Position numbers and translations under genes: made by a program. Of a DNA stretch of 41,425 bases, positions 1-7,376 are shown one piece after another (the first letter of the stretch is position 1; every line of letters starts with the position of its first letter). The notes beneath the pieces are model-generated. The model worked only from the letters and a program-made list of their open reading frames with translations. It was not told the DNA's origin and made no database searches. The stretch is from an uncultured Sphingopyxis sp. (GTDB lineage: Bacteria > Pseudomonadota > Alphaproteobacteria > Sphingomonadales > Sphingomonadaceae), in the NCBI GenBank assembly GCA_937873425.1, contig CALMYE010000165.1, forward strand, positions 1-41,425, written 5' to 3'.

Positions 1-839
1 TAGAAGCTGTAGGCGATGCCGACGAAGCCCAGCGCGAAGAGGATGCCCGCGGTCGCCAGCGGCACCCAGCTCAGCTCGTCATTCTTGCGCAGCGGGCGGC
101 GCAGGAAGATCGCAAGGCCCACGAACAACGTCGCCGAGGCGATCGGGATCGGCAGCAGCGCGATGATCTCGGGCAGGCGGAACCAGCGGTCGAAGATGCG
201 CTCCGACAGGAGCGGTGTCGCGATCGAGATGATCGCCATGGCGAGCGCGGTCGCCCACAAGCTGATCTGCGCCCAGCGCACCGCGCGCTTCTGAAGCGCG
301 CCCTCGACCTTGTAGATCAGCCAGCAGGCGCCGACGAACAGATAGCCCGCGACGAGGCCCAGCGCGGCGAGCAGGCAGAAGAGCACCGCGGTCAGACTCT
401 GGTCGAAGCCCAGCACATAGGCGCCGAGCATATAGCCCTGGCACAGCGCGGTGATGAGTGAACCATAAAAGAAGGCCGCATCCCAGCGATGCTTCTGTTC
501 GGGCGGCGCCTTGGCGCGGAATTCGAAACTGACGCCGCGCAGGATCAGCGCGACCAGCATCAGCGCGACGGGCAGGTAGAGCTGGGTCAGGATGATCCCG
601 TGCGCGACCGGAAAGGCGACGAGCAGCAGCCCGATGCCCAGCACCAGCCAGGTCTCGTTCGCGTCCCAGAAGGGACCGATCGAGGCGACCATCAGGTCGC
701 GGTTCTCGCCCCTTTCCAGCCGGGTCAGCATGCCGACGCCGAGGTCGTAGCCGTCGAGGATGACATAGAGCAGGATCGACAGGCCCATCAGCCCGGCGAA
801 GATCACCGGAAGCCACCAGGGATCGAGGAAGGGCGTCAT
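1..839 (-). CDS. cydB: Cytochrome bd-type ubiquinol oxidase subunit II, partial
   Basis: Subunit II of a cytochrome bd / cyanide-insensitive quinol oxidase, the inner-membrane terminal oxidase that reduces O2 with quinol electrons. The reading frame begins MTPFLDPWWLPVIFAGLMG and carries the family hallmarks LDGYDLGVGML and GPFWDANETWLV near the N-terminus, followed by a series of hydrophobic helices. About 279 residues are present and the frame runs off the left edge of the window, so the C-terminus is missing (the family is usually about 330-380 residues). The ATG overlaps the cydA stop codon in an ATGA arrangement, and a GAGGG ribosome site lies in the end of cydA, so the two are translationally coupled. 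The high similarity to known family motifs makes the call secure. Confidence 0.95.
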   Translation of the reverse strand, partial: MTPFLDPWWLPVIFAGLMGLSILLYVILDGYDLGVGMLTRLERGENRDLMVASIGPFWDANETWLVLGIGLLLVAFPVAHGIILTQLYLPVALMLVALILRGVSFEFRAKAPPEQKHRWDAAFFYGSLITALCQGYMLGAYVLGFDQSLTAVLFCLLAALGLVAGYLFVGACWLIYKVEGALQKRAVRWAQISLWATALAMAIISIATPLLSERIFDRWFRLPEIIALLPIPIASATLFVGLAIFLRRPLRKNDELSWVPLATAGILFALGFVGIAYSF

Positions 840-2227
840 GGCTTCACGCCCTCTTCGAGCGGCGCGGCGGGTCCAGGCGCGGCACCGGGGACGGGGAACA
901 TCGGCTTGGTCTCGGGCGCCGCCTTGCCGAGGCGCGCGAGGCGATAGAGGACCGCGACATAGGCGGCGAGCAGCACGGCATAGACGGCGAGATAGAGCGT
1001 CAGCGAGCTTGCCACCATCGCGCTGCCTACGGGCCCGACCGCGTCGGCGGTGCGCAGCACGCCGGTGACCAGCCACGGTTGCCGCCCGATCTCGGTCACA
1101 TACCAGCCCGCGAGCGTCGCGGCCCAGCCGGCGAAGGTCATCGCGACGAGCGCGCGCGCATACCAGCGCGGCAGCGCATCGACCCCGCGGCGGCGGATCA
1201 TCCATGCGCCCGCCCACGAGATCGCGAGCATCGCGACGCCGATCCCGACCATGATGCGGAAACCCCAGAAGAGCGGCGCGACCGGTGGGTGATTGCCCCG
1301 ATAGTCGTTCAGCCCCGGCACGATGCCCGCCGCCTCATGCTTCAGGATCAGGCTGGCGCCCGACGGGATCGCGATCTCGGCATGGTTGGTGCGCGCCTCT
1401 TCGTCGGGGATGGCGAACAGGACCAGCGGGACGTGGCTGCGCGTCTCCCAGTTCGCTTCCATCGCCGCGACCTTCTGCGGCTGATGCTCCAGCGTGTTGA
1501 GCCCGTGCAGGTCGCCGACGAAGATCTGCACCGGGATCAGCAGCGCGGCGGCATAGACGGCAGCTTTCAGCGTGCGCCGCACCCCTTCGCCGCCGCCGTC
1601 CTTCAGCCAGCGCCACGCCGACATGCCGGCGATCAGGAAGGCGACGGTCAGTGCCGAGGCGAGCAGCATATGCGTCAGGCGATAGGGCATCGACGGATTG
1701 AAGACGATCGCCCACCAGTCGGTCGCATGGACGACGCCGTCCCTGATCTCGTAGCCGACCGGCGTCTGCATCCAGCTGTTGAGCACGATGATCCAGAAGG
1801 CCGACAGCGTCGTCCCCGCGGCGACGAGGAAGGTCGCGAGCGTATGCACCCAGTTGGGCACGCGGCTGAACCCGAAGAGCATGATGCCGAGGAACACCGC
1901 TTCGAGGAAAAAGGCGGTCAGCACCTCATATGCGAGCAAAGGCCCCGCGACATTGCCGACCCTTTCCATATAGCCCGGCCAGTTGGTGCCGAACTGGAAG
2001 CTCATCGTGATGCCGGAGACGACCCCCATCGCGAAGCTCAGCGCAAAGACCTTCACCCACAGGCGATAGGCGTCCATCCACGCCTCGTCGCCGGTGCGGT
2101 TCCAGGCGAGCTTGAAGCCGAGCAGCGCCCAGCCCAATGCGATGGTGATCGTCGGGAACAATATGTGGAAACTGATGTTCGCCGCGAACTGGATGCGCGC
2201 GAGCATCAGCGGATCAAGCGAGTCCAT
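836..2227 (-). CDS. cydA: Cytochrome bd-type ubiquinol oxidase subunit I, short Q-loop (Cio-like)
   Basis: Haem-binding subunit I of a bd-type quinol oxidase in the inner membrane, 463 residues. Conserved features are visible: haem ligand His21 in SFHILFP, His186 in RLTHMLL, acidic residues Glu101 and Glu109, and the GRQPW motif in the second half. The protein is clearly shorter than E. coli CydA (about 522 residues), consistent with the short Q-loop found in CioA-type, often cyanide-tolerant, enzymes. The start has a GGAGG ribosome site six bases upstream, placed inside the 3' end of the regulator gene; the two genes overlap by 14 bases. It is the second gene of a regulator-cydA-cydB operon. 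Cyanide tolerance is inferred from the subfamily, not visible. Confidence 0.95.
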   Translation of the reverse strand: MDSLDPLMLARIQFAANISFHILFPTITIALGWALLGFKLAWNRTGDEAWMDAYRLWVKVFALSFAMGVVSGITMSFQFGTNWPGYMERVGNVAGPLLAYEVLTAFFLEAVFLGIMLFGFSRVPNWVHTLATFLVAAGTTLSAFWIIVLNSWMQTPVGYEIRDGVVHATDWWAIVFNPSMPYRLTHMLLASALTVAFLIAGMSAWRWLKDGGGEGVRRTLKAAVYAAALLIPVQIFVGDLHGLNTLEHQPQKVAAMEANWETRSHVPLVLFAIPDEEARTNHAEIAIPSGASLILKHEAAGIVPGLNDYRGNHPPVAPLFWGFRIMVGIGVAMLAISWAGAWMIRRRGVDALPRWYARALVAMTFAGWAATLAGWYVTEIGRQPWLVTGVLRTADAVGPVGSAMVASSLTLYLAVYAVLLAAYVAVLYRLARLGKAAPETKPMFPVPGAAPGPAAPLEEGVKP

Positions 2228-2849
2228 CGTTCGCCTCCGTCAGGCTCTGGCCCTTCCCACGGCCGAGCATCCGGTCCTTGAACTCCAGCGCCTTTACCAC
2301 GCGCGAGCCAAGCCGCAAAAGCTGGAGCAGCCGTTCGGTGTCGAGCCGCTCCATCTCGGTATACCAGTCGGTCAAGAGCTCGATCTGTTCGTGCATCGCC
2401 GCCATCCGCTCCTGCGCGTGGCGGTCGGCGGCGTCGGTCGCGGGCTCCATCAGCAGGCCGCGCAAGGTGGTCAGCGTCGGGTCGATCTCGCGCTTCTTGC
2501 GCTCCTCGACGAGCGTGCGGAAAATCGCCCAGACGTCGCCGGGCGTCACATAATAGTCGCGCCGGTCGCCGGGCCGGTGGCGAAGCTGGACGAGGTTCCA
2601 GCTCGCCAGTTCCTTGAGGCCCATCGACACGCTGCCGCGCGACAGGCTCAGCGCCTCGCTGATCTCCTCGGCATGGCGCGGTGCGTCGGCGAGGAACAGC
2701 ATCGCATAGATCTGTCCCACCGTGCGGTTTATCCCCCAGCGGCTCCCCATCTCGCCGAAATGCAGGACGAAGGCCTGCGCGAGCGGGGAGAGCCGGAACG
2801 GCGGCGACGGGTGGGCCGCTGGGGAATCGGGGGCGGAGGGCGGTTCCAC
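2214..2849 (-). CDS. GbsR/MarR-family transcriptional regulator of the cyd operon
   Basis: A winged-helix DNA-binding regulator of the GbsR branch of the MarR family. It has an N-terminal segment, the family signature FGEMGSRWGINRTVGQIYAMLFL, and a recognition region EISEALSLSRGSVSMGLKEL followed by RPGDRRDYYV in the wing. The C-terminal third is helical and probably dimerises. The frame opens after a TAG at 2874-2876. A TTG at 2868-2870 is possible but has no ribosome site, and a good promoter ends just before the GTG at 2847-2849, so I prefer a leaderless GTG start. It is first in an operon with cydA and cydB. A 26-bp palindrome overlaps its promoter, which argues for autoregulation and control of the oxidase. 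The effector is unknown. Confidence 0.88.
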   Translation of the reverse strand: MEPPSAPDSPAAHPSPPFRLSPLAQAFVLHFGEMGSRWGINRTVGQIYAMLFLADAPRHAEEISEALSLSRGSVSMGLKELASWNLVQLRHRPGDRRDYYVTPGDVWAIFRTLVEERKKREIDPTLTTLRGLLMEPATDAADRHAQERMAAMHEQIELLTDWYTEMERLDTERLLQLLRLGSRVVKALEFKDRMLGRGKGQSLTEANDGLA

Positions 2850-2856
2850 GCGCAGC

Positions 2857-2885
2857 GCTATACGCGCCAATTTCTAAAGTTTCAA
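2857..2885 (-). promoter_or_regulatory. Probable sigma-70-type promoter of the regulator-cydAB operon
   Basis: On the minus strand TTGAAA (2885-2880) and TATAGC (2862-2857) are separated by exactly 17 bases. The expected transcription start, about seven bases further on, falls at 2850-2849, immediately at the GTG codon of the regulator, which would make the transcript leaderless. The -35 hexamer lies inside the palindromic operator. Hexamer match is by eye only. Confidence 0.5.
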
Positions 2886-2901
2886 TAATTATTGAAACTT
2901 T
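2876..2901. promoter_or_regulatory. Perfect 26-bp palindromic operator
   Basis: The half-site AAAGTTTCAATAA is followed directly by its exact reverse complement, giving 26 uninterrupted palindromic bases. It is strikingly AT-rich in this GC-rich sequence. It sits just upstream of the GbsR/MarR-type gene and covers its likely -35 box, the classic place for an autorepressor site. The start of typA lies 135 bases away on the other side, so an effect on typA is also possible. Assignment to the adjacent regulator is inference from position and symmetry. Confidence 0.72.
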
Positions 2902-3035
2902 GTGCCTGCCGATATTCGCTGTGCGGCACCTTCGCCAACTTCGGCAATTTCATTGCGCCGCAACATGGCTTCTGCTACGCGCGCGCCGATCGCGGCGCCT
3001 TTGCGCCGCCCCCTCCCATCAAGGCCCTTTTCCGC

Positions 3036-4868
3036 ATGTCCCTGCGCAATATCGCCATCATCGCGCACGTCGATCATGGCAAGACCACCCTCGTCGACCA
3101 GCTGTTCCGCCAGTCGGGCACCTTCCGCGACAATCAGCGCGTCGAGGAGCGCGCGATGGATTCGAACGATCTGGAAAAGGAACGCGGGATCACCATCCTC
3201 GCGAAATGCACCTCGGTCGAATGGGGGGAGGGCGCCGACGCCACGCGCATCAACATCGTCGACACGCCGGGCCACGCCGATTTCGGCGGCGAGGTCGAGC
3301 GCATCCTGTCGATGGTCGACGGCGTCATCCTGCTCGTCGACGCCGCCGAAGGGCCGATGCCGCAGACCAAGTTCGTCACCGGCAAGGCGCTCGCGCTCGG
3401 CCTGCGTCCGATCGTCGTCGTCAACAAGATCGACCGCAGCGACGCGCGCGCCGCCGAAGTGCTCGACGAGGTGTTCGAACTGTTCCTGACGCTCGACGCG
3501 AGCGACGAACAGCTCGATTTCCCGATCCTCTACGCCTCGGGCCGCGGCGGCTTCGCGTCCGACAGCCCCGATGCGCGCGAGGGCACGCTGGAGCCGCTGT
3601 TCAGGACCATCGTCGATCATGTCCCCGCGCCGGGCCTCGATGAGGACGGCCCCTTCACCTTCCTCGCCACCCTGCTCGACCGCGACAATTTCATCGGCCG
3701 CATCCTGACCGGGCGCGTCCAGTCGGGGACGGTCAAGGTCAACCAGCCGATCCACGCGCTCGACGCCGACGGCAAGGTGATCGAGACCGGCCGCGCGTCG
3801 AAGCTGCTCGCCTTCCGCGGGCTCGACCGTGTGCCGGTCGATGAGGCGAGGGCGGGCGACATCGTCGCGATCGCGGGGCTCACCAATGCGACGGTCGCGA
3901 ACACCATCGCCGACCCCAGCGTCAGCGAACCGATCGCCGCGCAGCCGATCGACCCGCCGACGCTGTCGATGCGCTTCGCGGTCAACGACAGCCCGATGGC
4001 AGGGCGCGAGGGCAGCAAGGTGACGAGCCGCATGATCCGCGACCGGCTGATGCGCGAGGCGGAGACCAATGTCGCGATCCGCATCACCGAAAGCGCCGAC
4101 AAGGACAGTTTCGAGGTCGCGGGCCGCGGCGAGCTTCAGCTCGGCGTGCTGATCGAGACGATGCGCCGCGAGGGCTTCGAGCTCGGCATCAGCCGGCCGA
4201 AAGTGCTCTATCAGACCGACGAGAGCGGCGCGCGCACCGAACCCTATGAAAGCGTCGTCATCGACGTCGACGACGAGCATAGCGGCACGGTCGTCGAGAA
4301 GATGCAGATCCGCAAGGCCGACCTGACCGACATGCGCCCCAGCGGCGGCGGCAAGACGCGCATCACCTTTTCCGGCCCGTCGCGCGGCCTGATCGGCTAT
4401 CACGGCGAATTCCTGTCCGACACGCGCGGCACCGGCATCATGAACCGCCTGTTCGAGAAATACGGCCCCTACAAGGGCGCGATCGAGGGGCGCAAGAACG
4501 GCGTCCTCATCTCGAACGGCAATGGCGAGGCGGTCGCCTATGCCCTTGGCCCGCTCGAGGATCGCGGCATCCTCTTCGTCTCGCCCGGCGAGGCGCTCTA
4601 TGAAGGGATGATCATCGGCGAGAATGCCAAGCCCGAGGATCTAGAGGTCAACCCGATGAAGTCGAAGCAGCTGACGAACTTCCGTTCGACCGGCAAGGAC
4701 GACGCGATCCGCCTGACCCCGCCGCGCCGCATGACCCTGGAACAGGCGATCGCCTATATCGACGATGACGAGATGGTCGAGGTGACACCGAAGAACATCC
4801 GCATCCGCAAGGCGATCCTCGACCCGCACGAGCGCAAGAAGGCGTCGCGCAAGAAGGAAGCGGCGTAA
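3036..4868 (+). CDS. typA: Translational GTPase TypA/BipA
   Basis: A ribosome-associated GTPase of the EF-G/LepA class involved in ribosome assembly and stress adaptation, 610 residues, the usual family length. The start MSLRNIAIIAHVDHGKTTL carries the P-loop immediately; DTPGH and NKID follow as the G3 and G4 motifs, and the switch region ERGITI is intact. The C-terminal half has the TypA-specific domain with SRGLIGYHGEFL. The open frame extends upstream to a TTG at 2892, but the peptide there has no similarity to the family, and the ATG at 3036 gives the canonical N-terminus. An AAGG lies 11 bases upstream. It is followed by a large inverted repeat and then rluE. Confidence 0.96.
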   Translation: MSLRNIAIIAHVDHGKTTLVDQLFRQSGTFRDNQRVEERAMDSNDLEKERGITILAKCTSVEWGEGADATRINIVDTPGHADFGGEVERILSMVDGVILLVDAAEGPMPQTKFVTGKALALGLRPIVVVNKIDRSDARAAEVLDEVFELFLTLDASDEQLDFPILYASGRGGFASDSPDAREGTLEPLFRTIVDHVPAPGLDEDGPFTFLATLLDRDNFIGRILTGRVQSGTVKVNQPIHALDADGKVIETGRASKLLAFRGLDRVPVDEARAGDIVAIAGLTNATVANTIADPSVSEPIAAQPIDPPTLSMRFAVNDSPMAGREGSKVTSRMIRDRLMREAETNVAIRITESADKDSFEVAGRGELQLGVLIETMRREGFELGISRPKVLYQTDESGARTEPYESVVIDVDDEHSGTVVEKMQIRKADLTDMRPSGGGKTRITFSGPSRGLIGYHGEFLSDTRGTGIMNRLFEKYGPYKGAIEGRKNGVLISNGNGEAVAYALGPLEDRGILFVSPGEALYEGMIIGENAKPEDLEVNPMKSKQLTNFRSTGKDDAIRLTPPRRMTLEQAIAYIDDDEMVEVTPKNIRIRKAILDPHERKKASRKKEAA

Positions 4869-4888
4869 CTTCGTCCGGTAAGATACAC

Positions 4889-4978
4889 CGTCGCCCCCGC
4901 GCAGGCGGGGGCCGCCGTCGGCCTTGCCCTTCGCTGCTGCGTAAACCTCCAGCGGCCCCCGCCTGCGCGGGGGCGACG
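4889..4978. repeat. GC-rich inverted repeat (REP-like) between typA and rluE
   Basis: Two 27-base arms, 4889-4915 and 4952-4978, are exact reverse complements, and each arm also contains the internal palindrome CCCCCGCGCAGGCGGGGG. The spacer is 36 bases. There is no T-run, so it is not a classical intrinsic terminator, although the hairpin could end typA transcription or protect its mRNA. The form is that of the small dispersed palindromes seen between sphingomonad genes. Confidence 0.8.
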
Positions 4979-5001
4979 AGGCAATCGAGGAGGACGCCCG
5001 C

Positions 5002-5547
5002 TTGGCACGGCTCATCCTGTTCAACAAGCCATACGGCGTCCTGTCGCAATTCACCGATCGCGGGACGGAAGACGCGCGCGCGACGCTGTCGGACCATATC
5101 GACGTGCCGGGCGTCTATCCGGCCGGACGGCTCGACCGCGACAGCGAGGGGCTGCTGGTCCTGACCGACGACGGCGCGCTGCAGGCGCGCATATCCTCGC
5201 CCCGGCACAAGATGCCGAAAACCTATCTGGTGCAGGTCGAGGGCGAACCCGATGCGGGCGCCCTCGAGGCGCTGTGCCGCGGCGTCATGCTGAACGACGG
5301 CCCGACACGCCCGGCGACCGTGTGCCGCATCGACCCGCCGCCGCTGTGGGACCGCGACCCGCCGGTGCGCTACCGCAAGAGCGTGCCCGACTCATGGCTC
5401 GAACTGACGATCACCGAAGGCCGCAACCGCCAGGTGCGGCGGATGACGGCGGCGGTGGGCTTTCCCACGTTGCGGCTGGTACGATGGCGGATCGGCGGGT
5501 GGGAGATTGGGGAACTGGCGCCGGGGGCGTGGCGCGAGGTCGGGTGA
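5002..5547 (+). CDS. rluE: 23S rRNA pseudouridine synthase, RluE-like
   Basis: A compact RsuA/RluB/E/F-family pseudouridine synthase without an S4 domain, 181 residues, matching RluE, which in E. coli modifies U2457 of 23S rRNA. It starts [14 protein letters not shown], contains the catalytic motif [12 protein letters not shown] with Asp45, and has [11 protein letters not shown] near the C-terminus. The start is TTG, supported by a strong GAGGAGGA ribosome site at 4987-4994 with seven bases of spacing; there is no in-frame ATG that would keep the N-terminal motif. The target base is inferred from the family. The gene has its own leader downstream of the inverted repeat and is probably separate from typA. 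Confidence 0.9.
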   Translation: MARLILFNKPYGVLSQFTDRGTEDARATLSDHIDVPGVYPAGRLDRDSEGLLVLTDDGALQARISSPRHKMPKTYLVQVEGEPDAGALEALCRGVMLNDGPTRPATVCRIDPPPLWDRDPPVRYRKSVPDSWLELTITEGRNRQVRRMTAAVGFPTLRLVRWRIGGWEIGELAPGAWREVG

Positions 5548-5557
5548 GTATGTGACT

Positions 5558-5584
5558 TTGCCACGACCGCAATTTCAGTATGAT
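5558..5584 (+). promoter_or_regulatory. Possible promoter of the DUF3883 gene
   Basis: TTGCCA (5558-5563) and TATGAT (5579-5584) are spaced by 15 bases, a little short of the usual 16-18. The ATG of the next gene begins seven bases after the -10 box, so a leaderless or near-leaderless transcript would result. No convincing ribosome site is seen before that ATG, which fits. Judged by eye only. Confidence 0.35.
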
Positions 5585-5590
5585 GGCGGC

Positions 5591-6433
5591 ATGAGCGAGG
5601 GGCAGGAAGGCACGGCGTGGTCGGACGCCGAGAACGACATGGTCGTTGCCGACTATTTCGCGATGCTGTCGAAGGAATTGAGCGGCCAGCCCTTCGTCAA
5701 GGCCCACCATAATCAGGCGCTGACCGAAACGATCGGACGTTCGAAGAAGTCGATCGAATATAAGCATATGAACATCAGCGCGGTGCTGGAACGCCTCGGA
5801 TTGCCGCGTATCAAGGGATATGCGCCGCTCGCCAACTTTCAGAGCAGTTTGATTGCCGCGATAGAGAGGCGCCTTGCGATCGATCCGTTGACACAATTAT
5901 TATCCACGGAGGCGGCTGCGAGCGACGCGGTCCATTCGCGGCCTTCATTGTGGATTGGACCGGCGCCGACGGTTTCGCCCGACGATCGAAAGACGACGGA
6001 GGCGCTCGAGCGGTTGGTGCGCAAATTCGATCCTGCCGAACGCGATGCGCGAAATCGGCAGCTTGGCCGCAGCGGTGAGGAGCTTGTTTTCCATCACGAG
6101 CGTGAATTGCTCATCGCGGCAGGCCGGGACGATCTGGCTCGAAAGGTCGAATGGACATCGCAAGAGCGTGGCGACGGCACCGGGTATGACATCGCCTCGT
6201 TCAGGCCCGACGGGGCTTCGCGGCTGATCGAGGTCAAGACGACCAATGGACCGGCGAAGACGCCATTCTATATGAGCGAGAATGAGCGGCTGTTCAGCGA
6301 GGAACGGCCCGACGCGTTCCGTTTGATGCGCCTCCACGACTTTTCCGCACGGCCGAGCGGTTTCGAATTGCAGCCACCTTTGGACAAACTCCTCGCCTTT
6401 CAGCCGATCAACTATCGGGCAGCATTGCGGTAA
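5591..6433 (+). CDS. DUF3883 domain protein, probable PD-(D/E)xK-like nuclease
   Basis: A 280-residue protein with an N-terminal helical region (about 10-95; motif SKKSIEYKHMNISAVLERLG) that resembles the leader of some restriction-associated proteins, then a C-terminal DUF3883 domain (about 155-275). The C-terminal part shows GRSGEELVFHHE, GTGYDIASF with Asp200, and LIEVKTTNG with Glu214 and Lys216, the spacing of a restriction-endonuclease-like fold (D...ExK). DUF3883 is often found in defence and restriction proteins, but no methylase or helicase partner is next to it here. Base composition seems less GC-rich than the neighbours, suggesting recent acquisition. The upstream ORF extension to 5507 overlaps rluE and looks non-coding. 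Target and role are unknown. Confidence 0.78.
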   Translation: MSEGQEGTAWSDAENDMVVADYFAMLSKELSGQPFVKAHHNQALTETIGRSKKSIEYKHMNISAVLERLGLPRIKGYAPLANFQSSLIAAIERRLAIDPLTQLLSTEAAASDAVHSRPSLWIGPAPTVSPDDRKTTEALERLVRKFDPAERDARNRQLGRSGEELVFHHERELLIAAGRDDLARKVEWTSQERGDGTGYDIASFRPDGASRLIEVKTTNGPAKTPFYMSENERLFSEERPDAFRLMRLHDFSARPSGFELQPPLDKLLAFQPINYRAALR

Positions 6434-6549
6434 TCAGCCCGATATAATTTCGTCCAGTACGGACTGAATTGCTCTCTGCTTTGCCGTTTTTCGGCTATCA
6501 TCGATGCAATAAATTTGATTGTTCAAGCGCGAGTGGGGCTCGCCCTTCT

Positions 6550-6614
6550 CTTTGTGGCTTCGTGCCTTTGTGTGAGATTTTATTGGTTTCGCACAAAGAC
6601 ACGAAGCCACAAAG
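6550..6614. repeat. Imperfect inverted repeat in the DUF3883 islet
   Basis: Arms 6550-6575 and 6589-6614 match as reverse complements at 24 of 26 positions, with a 13-base AT-rich loop. The arm contains CTTTGTGGCTTCGTGCCTTT, of a style seen as dispersed repeats in several bacterial groups. It lies in the non-coding stretch between the DUF3883 gene and the following small gene and could act as a terminator-like hairpin or be a mobile repeat remnant. Confidence 0.7.
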
Positions 6615-6666
6615 GGGTATGGGGCTTCACGGCGGCTTGCTTGCTGCACTTGAGAGTTGGCGCCCG

Positions 6667-7047
6667 ATGAAGTGGACGGTGTTCGAGTATCTCTATCGGG
6701 ATGCCGACAACCACAAAGCATATGGGAAAGTTGCGTTTTACGGCTCGGCGCATGCGGGGCTGTGGGATTCCGCGCTTAGAAAGCTGGATGAAGGCACGCA
6801 TTTTATAGCCGAGCAAGTGGGATTGCCGCCGCTTTACGATCGGTTGCTCCGGTGGAGTGGAGGCGCTCCGACAGACGCGGATCATTGTTGGCACGAGTTC
6901 TCCTCGCTTGAAATCGCGAATGAAGCCGATCTGCCGTCTTCCATCCCACGCAGGGGCGATGCCAAGACCTTTATCGAGCGCCTATTGAAGGTCGAAGATT
7001 GGGACATTTGGCTATCACCAAATGTTGAAGCGGGACTGCCGAGATGA
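6667..7047 (+). CDS. Small protein of unknown function, 126 aa
   Basis: Not assigned to a named family. The protein begins MKWTVFEYLYRDADNHKAYG and contains the well-ordered segments FIAEQVGLPPLYDRL and DADHCWHEFSSLE. These resemble a small orphan family I recall with the pattern EYLYRDAxNxKxxG ... EQVGLPPL ... WHEF, but its function is not known to me. The frame is open further upstream to 6469, yet that part runs through the inverted repeat and reads as non-coding, so I chose the ATG at 6667. It ends in an ATGA overlap with the next small gene, implying coupled translation. Composition and codon use appear less GC-rich than the surrounding housekeeping genes. No signal peptide or membrane segment is present. 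Confidence 0.68.
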   Translation: MKWTVFEYLYRDADNHKAYGKVAFYGSAHAGLWDSALRKLDEGTHFIAEQVGLPPLYDRLLRWSGGAPTDADHCWHEFSSLEIANEADLPSSIPRRGDAKTFIERLLKVEDWDIWLSPNVEAGLPR

Positions 7048-7250
7048 ATCTGAAAATCTGCATCTTTGAGAGAGGCTCGCGGCGCATACTGAAGACAGTT
7101 CATTTTACAAGTGAGTCGATCAAAGACGCCCTGAATTTCCAGTCCGATCATTGGAATCGGCATTTTGTTTTTAGTGATCGGCATGTGTCGAAGTTGTTTT
7201 TGCGAGTGAATCCCAAACGCTGGGCGAGTGTGGGCACCATATACACTTAG
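7044..7250 (+). CDS. Small protein of unknown function, 68 aa, coupled to the preceding gene
   Basis: A 68-residue protein starting MNLKICIFERGSRRILKTVHF, rich in aromatic and basic residues, with no recognised domain, signal peptide or membrane span. Its ATG overlaps the TGA of the previous gene (ATGA at 7044-7047), a typical sign of a two-gene unit whose products may work together. Codon use is AT-richer than the chromosome around it, as for its partner. No family could be named. It could be a partner protein or toxin/antitoxin-like element, but nothing in the sequence proves that. Confidence 0.55.
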   Translation: MNLKICIFERGSRRILKTVHFTSESIKDALNFQSDHWNRHFVFSDRHVSKLFLRVNPKRWASVGTIYT

Positions 7251-7264
7251 GGTGATAGAGGTTA

Positions 7265-7279
7265 GAACAAAACATAAAC
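7265..7279 (+). promoter_or_regulatory. Degenerate SOS (LexA)-like box
   Basis: GAAC-N7-AAAC, one mismatch from the alphaproteobacterial LexA consensus GAAC-N7-GAAC (GTTC-N7-GTTC on the other strand). It lies 98 bases before the HTH gene at 7377 and directly after the orphan small genes. One mismatch in such a short pattern can occur by chance, so this is only a candidate. Confidence 0.25.
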
Positions 7280-7376
7280 AAATCTCTTTCCTAAAATCCG
7301 CCGTCCCGTCATATCCTGTCCGATTCGCCTTCCCGGCTTCGCTCGGGGCAGGCTTCGGCAGACAGGAGGGCAGGGC

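Noticed and set aside
2876-2901. Insertion-sequence end or transposon inverted repeat
   Set aside because: A single uninterrupted palindrome at a promoter, with no transposase or second copy nearby, fits an operator better.
2892-3035. TTG-started N-terminal extension of typA
   Set aside because: The extra residues do not resemble the family, and the ATG at 3036 gives the canonical TypA N-terminus.
6469-6666. Upstream extension of the 126-residue gene
   Set aside because: It runs through the inverted repeat and part of the DUF3883 tail region; the ATG at 6667 opens a well-formed protein.
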